From: Diaporthe sp. PMI_573 | Lineage: Eukaryota; Ascomycota; Sordariomycetes; Diaporthales; Diaporthaceae | Assembly (NCBI GenBank): GCA_021399435.1 | Contig: JAJTUP010000041.1 | Span: 496,001 to 560,000, forward strand | Reading direction: 5' to 3' | Length of the DNA stretch: 64,000 nucleotides | In this document: one piece after another, positions 23,170 to 33,058 of the stretch | Numbering within the stretch: the stretch's first letter is position 1 | Layout of the letters: each line of letters starts with the position of its first letter | Notes under the pieces: generated by a model | The model's database searches: none | Told to the model about the DNA's origin: nothing | The model's input: only the letters and a program-made list of their open reading frames with translations | Made by a program: the position numbers and the translations under genes

Positions 23170-23448
23170 ATGTGCACGATCACGAGACATCCTTATAGGA
23201 ACTGCAGAAGCTGGCACCTGGCACCGGGTGAGGGCATTCAAACCAGCGCCAACGTACGGAAGCATTGGTACAGAGTGAAGTCGATGTGCGGTGCGAAGAA
23301 AGTAGCTTGGAAAGATCACGGCGAGACCATCCCACAAAACAACAGGTTCTGCGGTGCCCCCCAGACCCACGACAATCTCTCTACTACAACCGCGATTGTC
23401 TGCCCCCACTGCAATGGACATAAGTACGGTTTGCTTTTTCAGCCCTAG
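23170..23448 (+). CDS. Small Cys/His-containing hypothetical protein
   Basis: An intronless 92-residue frame starts in the context ATCATGT. It begins MCTITRH and ends with a CPHC-N-GHKYG segment. The arrangement of a cysteine directly after the initiator Met, mid-protein Cys residues and a terminal C-x2-C resembles a common group of short uncharacterised fungal proteins. The terminal Cys/His set could bind metal. There is no signal peptide. It is small, so a chance frame cannot be excluded. Confidence 0.45.
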   Translation: MCTITRHPYRNCRSWHLAPGEGIQTSANVRKHWYRVKSMCGAKKVAWKDHGETIPQNNRFCGAPQTHDNLSTTTAIVCPHCNGHKYGLLFQP

Positions 23449-23883
23449 AGTGAGTGCAGCTTACACATTTACAATGTCATAATCTCTTCCCACATCTCCC
23501 GCTAACAAATATGATCGTAAGAGTTTCTGACCGAGCGAAAACATCGCATATCCTCAGTGAACTGAGCGCTTGAGCAATTTTCAGTTGGGTACCGAGATGA
23601 TTTTATGCCGGCATATATGTGTAGCCAGACTTCACGCTTTTGTAGGAATTAAGGAAGAGGAGCTGTACGGGTGTGTCTTGTACCAGAAATATGACAGGCA
23701 ATAGAATAAGCACGCAATAAAGAGTCACCTCAATTAACTCAATAGCTATCTAATGCGTTCACTAGATAATCTCCATGTGATTATATATATTCTACCGACA
23801 AGGGCTATAACTAGAGTCGAGATTTCAATAACGGTAGAACTTATGGCTTAAAGACAATACAATTTAATCTGCTTCTGTAGTCA
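23449..23883. other. Intergenic, AT-leaning
   Basis: The 23700-23880 part is rich in TA steps. No gene or repeat is recognised. Confidence 0.45.
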
Positions 23884-24861
23884 TCATTCTGTCTTAAAAC
23901 TTGCAACACAGGGCAGGGCGTAAATCACTGTTAACCAGACACACCACATCTTGTACGTACGCTGGGTGGCATCAACGTTCCGGAGAGTAATTACTCGAGC
24001 GGCGATCAGAACACTCCAGCCCAAGAGGAGCGGGCAAACAATTGCGTCTCTTCGGAATAGATCCCAGTACTGCAGGCAGAGGACAGACCATGTCAGGCAC
24101 CCTAGTGCGAGCCACATCCGAGCTGCTTGTTCTCCGATGACAAGAGGAAGTGTTCTCCAGTTTCTTTTGCGATCACCTTCGGTGTCTGGAAGATCCATTG
24201 CGTGTATCGTCGTCGCGACGATGCAACCCTGTATTACCAGCCAGCGCAGTGCTACAGGTGTCATAGAAACAAGGCTCTGGTCCTCTTCATTGAGAACCAT
24301 CCACGCCAACGAGTTGTTCTCGTTCGCAGCTATCATGGTGCTGGCATAGGTGTGTAATGCGAACGCGCATCCATTTAGCCCGTGTCGCAGGAAAACGCTG
24401 TCATCCCCACCCTCCAGATCGTTGTAAAGCCATGTCATAGCGACCATACCGAGGGTCTCAAAAGCGGCCCCGGTCCAGAACACGCTTACTGTGTATGTGA
24501 GAGGAATGAGTAGACGTAGAAGCCTCTTTGCCTCGACTGGCGTGATGAGTCCTGAGGGTATAGGGCGCCAAGGATTGTTGACTGAGTCCTCGGAAATACT
24601 TGGTGGGAGTCTTTGATTGGTGACATTGAATGTCAAGAGGTTGAGACCGTTCCAAGCCAGCACCATATAAGCGCGACGTTGGATGGCCCAGATATCCGGA
24701 CTCGCATTGGTGGTTAAGAGCGGCCCGGTCGAGGCCTGAAGAAGGCCAATGACAGTGTGGGGGATGAGAATGCTTTTGAAGTCGTTGGACGTGAAAAGGA
24801 AGATAGCATGGAGATATCTTTTCATTTCGGCTTGAGCCTTTGGAGGTAACCAATGATTCAT
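23884..24861 (-). CDS. UbiA-superfamily membrane prenyltransferase / terpene-cyclase-like enzyme
   Basis: Intronless, 325 residues, mostly hydrophobic with about seven to nine membrane helices. The region EDSVNNPWRPIPSGLIT (residues 91-107) is characteristic of the UbiA superfamily. The second acidic motif reads MDLPDTEGDRKRNWRTLP, with D223, D226 and D230 for the Mg-diphosphate site. The first acidic motif, normally N/DxxxD before the EDxxN-WRP segment, is not canonical here (NVTNQRLPPSISED). Members transfer or cyclise isoprenyl diphosphates within the membrane; one fungal branch contains UbiA-type terpene cyclases such as the fumagillin-pathway enzyme. Placement near the NRPS-like gene on the same strand supports a secondary-metabolism role. 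Substrate is unknown. Confidence 0.85.
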   Translation of the reverse strand: MNHWLPPKAQAEMKRYLHAIFLFTSNDFKSILIPHTVIGLLQASTGPLLTTNASPDIWAIQRRAYMVLAWNGLNLLTFNVTNQRLPPSISEDSVNNPWRPIPSGLITPVEAKRLLRLLIPLTYTVSVFWTGAAFETLGMVAMTWLYNDLEGGDDSVFLRHGLNGCAFALHTYASTMIAANENNSLAWMVLNEEDQSLVSMTPVALRWLVIQGCIVATTIHAMDLPDTEGDRKRNWRTLPLVIGEQAARMWLALGCLTWSVLCLQYWDLFRRDAIVCPLLLGWSVLIAARVITLRNVDATQRTYKMWCVWLTVIYALPCVASFKTE

Positions 24862-26625
24862 GATTCCGATGTCTCAGCAAGTATGATTGAATAGTTGATA
24901 AAGTACTCCGCGAAGTGGAAACTGTTTGATAGATTAAAGTTTGGGTTCGATTGTGAAGGAAACATAGCCAATATATATAGCAATTCATTTTGTGGCCATG
25001 CCCCCTCCTCCCTGCCTTCGACGGCCAGCATAAGCAACCGCGCTCACTCCTGAATGCCATCCTGAAGGGGTGCTTCAAATTCGATCATTCAACCCACAGC
25101 CTCGCCAATGTGGGCACCATAGCACGAGGCACCTACACGGATGCACATCCCGGTATACCTGAATGTTTGCCCAAAATGTTCGCCTGAAGCAAGAACGAGT
25201 TCGTAACCGGCGGTGTGGACCCCAAAGCTTCGGAGGGATCGAGATACCGGTATGTGAGTTTCCACACTTTACGCCCCAAGAATGACGATGATTGGCAGTA
25301 TGCTGACACGGTTGGCTCAAGTGTTGCTTCCTTCGAGAGAATCAGGCTCCGCCCGACTAATTGAAGTTGCACCAAAAACCTTTGGATAATTCAACTGGTT
25401 GTCTTCAACTTTTGCAGCCACCTATTAGCCACAATGAGCTTGAAATAGTACAGAGCTACTGAATGTCTCTAATGTAAAAGTACGAGAGCCAACTGTGGGC
25501 CAAGTAGAATTAGTAGCACTTGAATGTAGTGCTACCGCAGGATGGATATGCGAGAGACGATGCTCTCAAGTCTCCCTCAGAATTAAACAATTACAAATAC
25601 CCTTCGTCTGACCAAGGGAGGAGAGCAGACTGGAGAGGAAGGATCCTCTATAGCTCTGAGCCTTGTCCAGGATTTCTCAATTCCAAATAAACTTCGTCTG
25701 ACTAAGAAATGTGAGAAGGATGGAACCATCCCCACAATGCTCTCGAACCTTGTCCAGAATTGTACAATTCCAAATACCAACTCGTCTGACTAAGAAATGA
25801 AAGAGGGGCCGGGCGGCTGCATGTGATCTGCGTGCTATCCATATTTGCCAGTCACGCCTAGACGGTGCCCCCTACAGCACGTGGGCTCGGGGGCTCCGCG
25901 CCGACTTTTGTGGATTGGTGTTTACGAAATAAGTCAGATCTGAGAGCCCAGAATGGATGTGCTGGATGCGGTGGTTACACAAACGTTGGGGGCCCGCCGA
26001 GTTAGGACACAACATCGCGGCTGTGTAAATTTTCTATGCTACCATGGTTCGCACAGGTGACCTAGAACAGACATATTCTGCCTAGCAAGTACTTCACATT
26101 GATCAGATGCTCATAAATTAGGTCTTGACTATATGTACACATCATCGTTCAGAGCTCCACGGCAACGCAGGTATTTTGATTTGCTAGACTTCAACTGACC
26201 CGCCACTTCGAGGTTGATATCAACTATGTCAGATATGCAAAAATAGGCCTGGACTTGAACAGAAAGATTTAGATCGTTTCCAGGGTTACATTCGGGTCAA
26301 TTCTGAAGTCAACATGGCCTTGCAAACACCAAAAGTGAAAAAGTGTGCGCCAGAGCGCAGAGACGCTCGATTATCTGAACAACCAGATGCATGGAGAAGC
26401 GCATTTCATTATACTGGGCGAATATTAACTATTGGGGCACCTTGGGATGTCAATACATGTAATATCCAGTCCCCGTTAGAAACAATGTGTTGAAGAAGAG
26501 CTGGCCCTGTGTCAGTCGCGATTTAACAAATCTCCCTGGAGCGCGAATCCAGGCCCCACGGTCTGTATGCCTTGTTTATCATCCAATTCCTGTCCTCAAG
26601 ATAGCGCACCTCAGCTCACATCGTT
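24862..26625. other. Intergenic, 1.8 kb, between UbiA-like and NRPS-like genes
   Basis: It serves as upstream region of the UbiA-like gene and 3' region of the synthetase. It contains the degenerate tandem repeat at 25561-25799. No coding gene is recognised. Confidence 0.5.
25561..25799. repeat. Three degenerate tandem units of about 85-90 bases
   Basis: A recurring core reads CTCT-n-(G)CCTTGTCCAG.., then CAATT(C)CAAATA, then TTCGTCTGACTAAG. Units start near 25562, 25653 and 25738. The second and third are most alike, sharing CTTGTCCAG, CAATTCCAAATA and CGTCTGACTAAGAAATG. The first is more diverged and has CGTCTGACCAAGG. Confidence 0.7.
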
Positions 26626-29600
26626 CTAGCCATGCGCAGTAGCAGTAGTGTCAAAAGAAGCAGTCACCGTCTCCACGAGATCATTCAGAGTCAGGCTAAC
26701 GAGCTCATCCTTTCTGTCGCACATGAAGGTCAAGCATCGCTGCAGAACCTCCATGAAACTCACTGGGAACCCATTCTCCTTCCTCCACTTGATGTACTTT
26801 TCCTCCTCGCCGTCCAGCATGAAAAGCGAGTCGATACCCATCCGCATACAGTTCACAGTCGTGTGGCACGGAAAGTCCGCCAGGAACTGTTCGGGCCCGG
26901 CCTCGATGGTCTGCGACCATCGGCTTCCGGTAGGCAGCTCACGCCAGTTGAACTGCAGGTGGATATCCCGCGCCGTGTCGGCAGCCTCCACCAGCAGCCG
27001 GTGCGCGTTGAGGTCCGCCTGCTTGAGCGCGGCGTAGTGGCAGTGCATCCACAGGGACTGCTCGGCGACCGCGAGCGTGAAGCGGAACGGCGGGAAGAAC
27101 ATGGCGAAGCCGCGGGACTGGTCGATGTTGGGGATGCGGGTGTTGCGAGACGAGGAGGCGTTCCCGAAGCAGACGGACTTGGGCAGCATGTGGGTGCATT
27201 GGTACTCGTAGGCCGCCAGTGCCAGAGGCACGATGCTTTGGACAACTGTGGGTGCTGTCATCCCCATTGCGAGTGTGAGGCCCTTGAGATCGCCTGTCCA
27301 GATTGCTTGGTGGAAGGCCCCGTTTACGGACCACCGAGACACGCTGCCGCCAACGCCTGCATCCCATGGTGGGATGTAAAGTGGCCATTTCGAGGCGCCG
27401 TGGCTCATCTCATCGTCCCTCCAAAATTTGGCCTTACTAGCATGATTGGTCTTGGCTCTCTGGAGCAGATCGCGCACTAGTATTCCGGTTGCAAGGGGCT
27501 TCTGCGGCAGGTTGTCTACTGTCGCCTGTCCTTCATACAGCCTCACAACGTTGTCTCGCAGCCTGGAGCGAGAGGTGTTATCGGTCACGATGTGGCTATC
27601 AACAAAGTATAGTCCTCGACATTTCTCCCCCTGCTGGTTGGGGTAGCTAACAAGCAAGTACTTCTGTACGGACGATACGTGACGTTAGCATCCGCTGAGA
27701 GAGGTCGGAGGTAATGTGTGGGTGATGCGGGACTTTGACCTACTGATGCACGACAGCCAGGAATGTAACGCAATGCATCGTGCTCCCGTTGCAGCCTTTC
27801 AAGCATAGCTTGTCTGGAGGTAGCGGACCACTCCTCCCAATTCAGTGGTGCGACATTAGGTTTAGCTATGACTTGGAGCCACTCGTCGGATGATGGTAGC
27901 TGAGCAAAATAGGTTCGTGGGAGCTGTGCCCATGCAGGCAAGGTATCAGTACGTGGCTGTGATATGGCAAAAGACTTTGGGACGGACAGTCTTTTATAAC
28001 GCACCGGCTCTGCCTTGGCCGCTTCCGCAAACGCCCATTTCAACTTTTCAATATCAACAGAGTCCTTAATCGGAGCCCCCATTGTGACGAATGAAGCCGC
28101 TGTGTCCTGAAGGCCCCATTTGGTTGTCAAGGTTTGGCTTTGGAACCACTTCGCTTCGGGAGACAAGGGGAGCACATCTTCCAGCTCATCAACCTGCAGT
28201 CCTGTTTGTTTCGTCACGTGGGCCAGCACGGAATCGAGGGGCAGTGTATCTTCTATACCCTCGATAAGCTCGCTGAGGAGGGAGAAACGAGCAGGCGGTT
28301 CGACGTCTTCGGCTACGTCTGTGCCAAGGTTGCTTGTCTTATTGATTCCTTTTCCAGAGGCATGCGACTTCAAACACATGTCGATAACCTGCTGAACGGT
28401 AGGATTCAACATTAGATCCGACATGGCAATACTACACCCTATATGGCGCAAGTCGCCTAAGAGCCTCGTCAATCTCATCGAGTCAGCACCCAATTCCAAG
28501 AGCGTGACTTTAGGCTGAACTTTTCCAGCATCGACGCGAAAAGCTTGTGCAATCAGTTCGGATATACGGGCCGGAAGATTCACGGGACCTATGTTGACAA
28601 CATTTGCGTTGACTTCGCCGTCGGCCTGCTTCGCGAGTGTTCGGGACAGCTGAACTCGTTGTATCTTTCCGGTGGGGCCCTTTGGAATTTTGTCCTCGAA
28701 AAAGTGGATGCATTTGGGGATCTTGAAGAGAGCTAGCCTTTCTTCAAGAAGCCGCTGGATCGTCGCCTCGTCGTGAAGTTCTTGAGGTGCATCTTTCGCA
28801 AGAACGAGGGCGGCTTCAATCTCTTGGCCAAAGAACTCATCGGGGACCGCGAAACATGCCGCCTCCCGGACGTGCGGCGCGGAACAGAGAATCATGGCCT
28901 CGTCGACCTCAGGTGGTGAGATCTTCTCGCCGCCGCGGTTGATGATCTCGGACTTTCGCCCCACGATGCATAAATAGCCCGCAGCTTGACTGTCTAAAAC
29001 ACCAATGTCGCCCGTGCGGAGCCAGCGTATGCCGCCCGGGCCTGTGAAAAAGGCCTTGGCGTTGGCTTCAGGGTTATCGAGGTAGCCCCTCATGACCGAG
29101 GCCCCAGTGATGCAAATTTCGCCCTGGACGTCTGTTGCAAGTGGACCGGCGGCGGGGTCATCGCCGAAGATGCGGAGTGACACTGAGCCTGATGGTTTAC
29201 CGACGTAGCCTGGCTTGGCTTGATCCGGCACGTTGGTAGTAATTTGATGAGCGTTCTCGGTCATCGCATACGCTTCCAGTATTGGGCATTCGAAGACGCT
29301 CTGCAGCTCTTTGAAAGTCGACGGGAGTAGTGGCGCAGAACAGCTACGTAGAAACTTGATGCGCAAGTCGGGGCCGGCGTGTGGTACGTGGAGGAGTATC
29401 TGCAACGTTGAAGGCGTACCCGAGAGCCATGAGCAGCCCGTTGAGACGAATTGTTGCCATGCCACGTTGGCGTCAAACCTGCTTGGGACCACGACACTTC
29501 CTCCAGAAGCCAGAGGGGCGAGCAGTCCGGCGACAATACCGTGAATGTGGAAGAGAACCTGGATGAGGTAGCCCCGATCGCTGGGGCCAAGACCGCAGGA

Positions 29601-30325
29601 CTGGGCCACGTTTCGAGCGCCATGGCAGAGGTTTCCGTGGGACAATGGAACAGCTTTGGGCTTGCCCGTCGTCCCTGATGTGTGCAATATGAGGGCGATC
29701 GAATCTGCCGTGGGAGAAGCATCTAGAGGCACCGCGCCCGTCGATATATTTCTCCCCTCTTCTGGTTCTCCTGAATGCTCGCCAAGGACTGCTACATTCA
29801 ACCTTGGAGTTGTTGGCCCCTCTTGTTCTATGTAGATTGAGCAGACGGGAATCCCGAGTTTGCGAGCAGCCACGATCCCCAAATGCGCTTCATTCACATC
29901 AGCTGCGTCGACAACCAGCACGCTCGCTTTTGAATCAGTGAGATAGAACTACGCTCGGAGTCAACATTATCACACCATACCGAAATTAATCCACGCAGGT
30001 CTGCCCCTACCTCATATTCTGGCACAGTGTAGGCCGGGTTCAGCGGAGCGGCGACGGCGCCACGGCTCACTAGCCCCAGAAACGTGCAAACGAAGCTGAC
30101 GCCATTAGGAAGAGACAGGGCAACTACCGGTTGTCCATTGATGCTGGGTCCGTTCTCATGTGCCTTACTCTTCGAAAGAATTAAATCGGCCAACTTCTGG
30201 CTGGCCTGCTCGAGCTGGTGGCGTGTCAGGGTGATGTCGTTCAGACCTGGCGCAAACAGCGCGGGCGCGGATACCTCAGGATTCTCCGTCCCGAAGATGA
30301 GATTGGAGAGTGTGTGAATAGTCAT
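26626..30325 (-). CDS. NRPS-like synthetase: adenylation - carrier - condensation-like (A-PCP-C)
   Basis: Three exons, 30325-30011, 29948-27744 and 27663-26626, give an unbroken 1185-residue protein. Residues 1-540 are an AMP-binding domain of the acyl-CoA-synthetase/oxalyl-CoA-synthetase-like type: LILHTSGTTGKPK (A3, about 192-203), AYAMTEN (A5), RTGDIG (A7), GRKSEIINRGGEKISPPE (A8) and PKGPTGKIQR with the A10 lysine. Residues about 560-635 are a carrier domain with LLELGADSM; Ser595 is the phosphopantetheine site. The remainder is condensation-like, with DSHIVTDN (H864, D868) in the position of HHxxxDG. There is no thioesterase or reductase. The order resembles a fusion of the separate FUM10 (acyl activation) and FUM14 (carrier-condensation, ester-forming) proteins of fumonisin biosynthesis. 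An acyl-transfer role is an inference; product unknown. Confidence 0.88.
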
Positions 30326-31199
30326 TTTTGCAGTGAGTCGAAATCTCCCAATGACTGGTTGAGAATGAGTTCCCCAAGTGGTCCAGAGGGTTGAAAAGGA
30401 CCACTTGCCACCATAAACGCAACTTGTTGAGATGAGCCACAGAGCTTCCCCTCAAATACTGTGTCACCCACTATCTCGGCTGGTCCAACGAGAAGTGCAG
30501 CTACCATATGGGCGAGTAAGCGGAAATCTCACAACCCCGGAATTGCAGATCGACAGTCAGATGCGTCCTGGTGGACCATCAGTTCAGACCAGTTTGCCCT
30601 CCAACGACGATCCTGTAATGAAACGGGAATGTCGTTCGCGGGCATTTTGTGCTACATGTATGGGACTGCTTGGCTTACGCGGCAGAGACTGATCTCTGAA
30701 CATCATCAGCTTGCACGTTGGTAGGAACAGGGCGCACGAATCTGACATGGTGCATATGTACAGTGGAGAGTGATAGCGGCAAGCCTATCAGGCCTGTCAA
30801 AGTGGCAGCAACTTCCCACTCTTTATGCAGGCGAAGCACGGCATTGTCCGCTATTACATCGGCCACAACTTGGCGAGTCTAGAGGTTTAAGCCGCCTGCA
30901 TTAGGTTCTGGGCACAGAAATGATAGTGCACCTTCATCTCTGGGGGAATGTGCCGGTGAGAAAGCGGTAATAGGTAGAGGTTTGTGATAATACATGCTTG
31001 GACGGACTGATTTGTTTCAACAAAGCCCAGCCACAACTCCTCGAACTTTCTCACAACCCTTTTCTCGTCCAGAGGCTACAAATCCAACCTATTCTTATGT
31101 GTACCTCCTTGATGATACACCGCCTAGCACACATTAGCCCCCAGTACGCACCCCGAAAGCTGCTCCCACCATCCTCCAGGGGCCTTCTCCAAAAAGGAA
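30326..31199. other. Intergenic upstream of NRPS-like gene
   Basis: Upstream region of the synthetase and 3' side of the Pmp3-family gene. Nothing else recognised. Confidence 0.5.
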
Positions 31200-31555
31200 T
31201 CAACGGTAGGCAGGCCGCCGTCGTTGCATACCATAATAACTCTCATATCTCCTCATCCTCTCGATCCTGTCCTGTCTCGCAACCACATACCATGCGTGCA
31301 GCAGCCCGGGCAGCCACGCGAGCAGGGTGAGAAGTATGTTGAGGCAGAAATGTGCACCGCATCCTCTGGCTAGCAAGACCGCTGCCGGAGGGAGGAAGAC
31401 GGCAAGTACGAAGAGGATGATGCTTGACTGTCTCGTGCTTTAGGGTTATTCGAGTCCAGCCGACCATGGGGTAAGCAGATGTTTGGCTGGTGGAAGCCGC
31501 ATCTCCGAGTTGGGACCTTGAGAGGGATAGGGATACTCACGGCTGCGATGCTCAT
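31200..31555 (-). CDS. Pmp3/RCI2 family plasma-membrane proteolipid
   Basis: Two exons, 31555-31541 (five codons, MSIAA) and 31427-31200, give 80 residues. The donor is GTGAGT and the acceptor GAGACAG. The second exon is hidden: the competing frame is longer, but only this one gives the family signature, ILFVLAVFLPPAAVLLARGC, then HFCLNILLTLLAWLPGLLHAWY. This is the UPF0057/Pmp3 pattern of two hydrophobic hairpin segments with PP and a short loop containing cysteine. Pmp3 proteins are small plasma-membrane proteins affecting membrane potential and salt tolerance. The charged tail after HAWYVVARQD (about 25 residues) is longer than in yeast Pmp3, as in many filamentous fungi. Confidence 0.88.
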
Positions 31556-33058
31556 ACTATCTGGAGAAAAGGCAACTTGGCAGTGGCACTTAACTTTGGA
31601 AACAGCTCATCGATAGGTTGCAATTGCGCAAGAGGACTTTGGTGTGATTAAGTGTTGGACCCAATAGAAACAGGATTCCCACGGTTAGGACTCGGAGTCA
31701 AACTGCATGTGGTTGCGTGAGAAGGTGAAGTAAGTTGAAAGAGTGTTGGTGTTGGGTTAATTGCCTGGTTCAGAGCCCTAGAAGTACACTCGACGGCTGT
31801 GCTGGACCGCTGGAAGCATATTCCTTGAATTTCATGCCTCATCTTCTACTTATTCAATGCCGATCTCGCTCATAACACGCGATGTTCGCATGACCAAGTT
31901 GAGCTTGCGTAATCAGGAAACCCCTTCGGTGCCGAGCACTTGAGTTTGTTCTACTCATTCGATCAAGGCCTGGATATCCTGGTCCTGGAAACGTCTCGAA
32001 GGCTGCTACTTCCACTTCTCCCCCCGGCTAGTGGTTTCGCTAGGAACTATTCATGCGTGTTCGCTGTGTATTGGCCCAAGACGTGATGACATCATACCCA
32101 GAAGTATTTAAACACATATGATTCACAAATCCAACAGTTTTGGAGGGCGCCGGTGGCAGTGCATCAAGAGTTTCTGCTTATCCTTAATAAGGTCTCCAGT
32201 GCACGAGGCCAAGATTACGCACACCCGCAACTTGGCGAGCGAAGCTTAACGGTACTCTCAGCTAAAAGCCCGTTTACTGTTTTGTTCACGAGTGCAAGGA
32301 GCCCCACAGACTCTAGAATATACAATCAATACATGCAACGCACAATGGCGAGCCGATCCATGTATCATGGTGACAGAAGCCCATTCAACGATCAACGAGT
32401 CCCCCAAAACAGTGGTTGCGCTACAGCTCAGCGACCTCCCAATCGTTGTCCATTCAATTTGGTTCTTAGAGGTGTGCTTCAGCAGTGCTGTCTAGTAGCC
32501 CCTGACACGAAACCTGCCTACTGCGAGCAAACAAAGTGTGCTGGCCAACAGGCCAGGATTTCAATTCCTGAGACTGGTTCCTGGCGGTATATAAGGGCCG
32601 TACCGTGACAGCAGGCAAATGTTGCACACCCTAAAGAGCACAACGCCCTGGTTGGATAGAGGTCGCACGGGTAGGAATTCCCACACCATCTCGCTTAGCC
32701 TTGGCAGTATGTAAACCAGTATTGTGTTTTGTCCTTCTGGGAATTGTCGTTGCCGTTATGCCACAGCGAGGTTCCTCCTCGGTTTAGGATTCGGCATGCC
32801 AGACGTTACAAGAGAAGATAGACATTTTGCATGAATTGAACCGTCTTCGTTCTGATCCGGTGACTCTTGAGGAGTGAACTTGCAGCAGCATCGTGACCCT
32901 TCAAGAGGATTGCTGCCTGTTTAGCAGATTGTGATATTGCACCCCCTTGAGTCAGCTGACGTCAGCATCATAAATCCTTTCACTTTCCGCGCATTAATGC
33001 GTCTGCGGAGCAGAGCGTGAGGGAAAGTCTACGACTCTTTCAGTCACAGCGCTGCGAT
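31556..33058. other. Intergenic, 1.5 kb
   Basis: Divergent upstream regions of the Pmp3-family gene and the calpain-like gene. An open frame at 32153-32608 lacks motifs or homologous-looking composition and is not accepted. Confidence 0.5.

Noticed and set aside
26632..27480. 282-codon plus-strand frame
   Set aside because: It is the complement of the synthetase exon, which has clear condensation-like and splice evidence.
32153..32608. 151-codon plus-strand frame
   Set aside because: No motif, poor codon pattern and internal features typical of upstream DNA.
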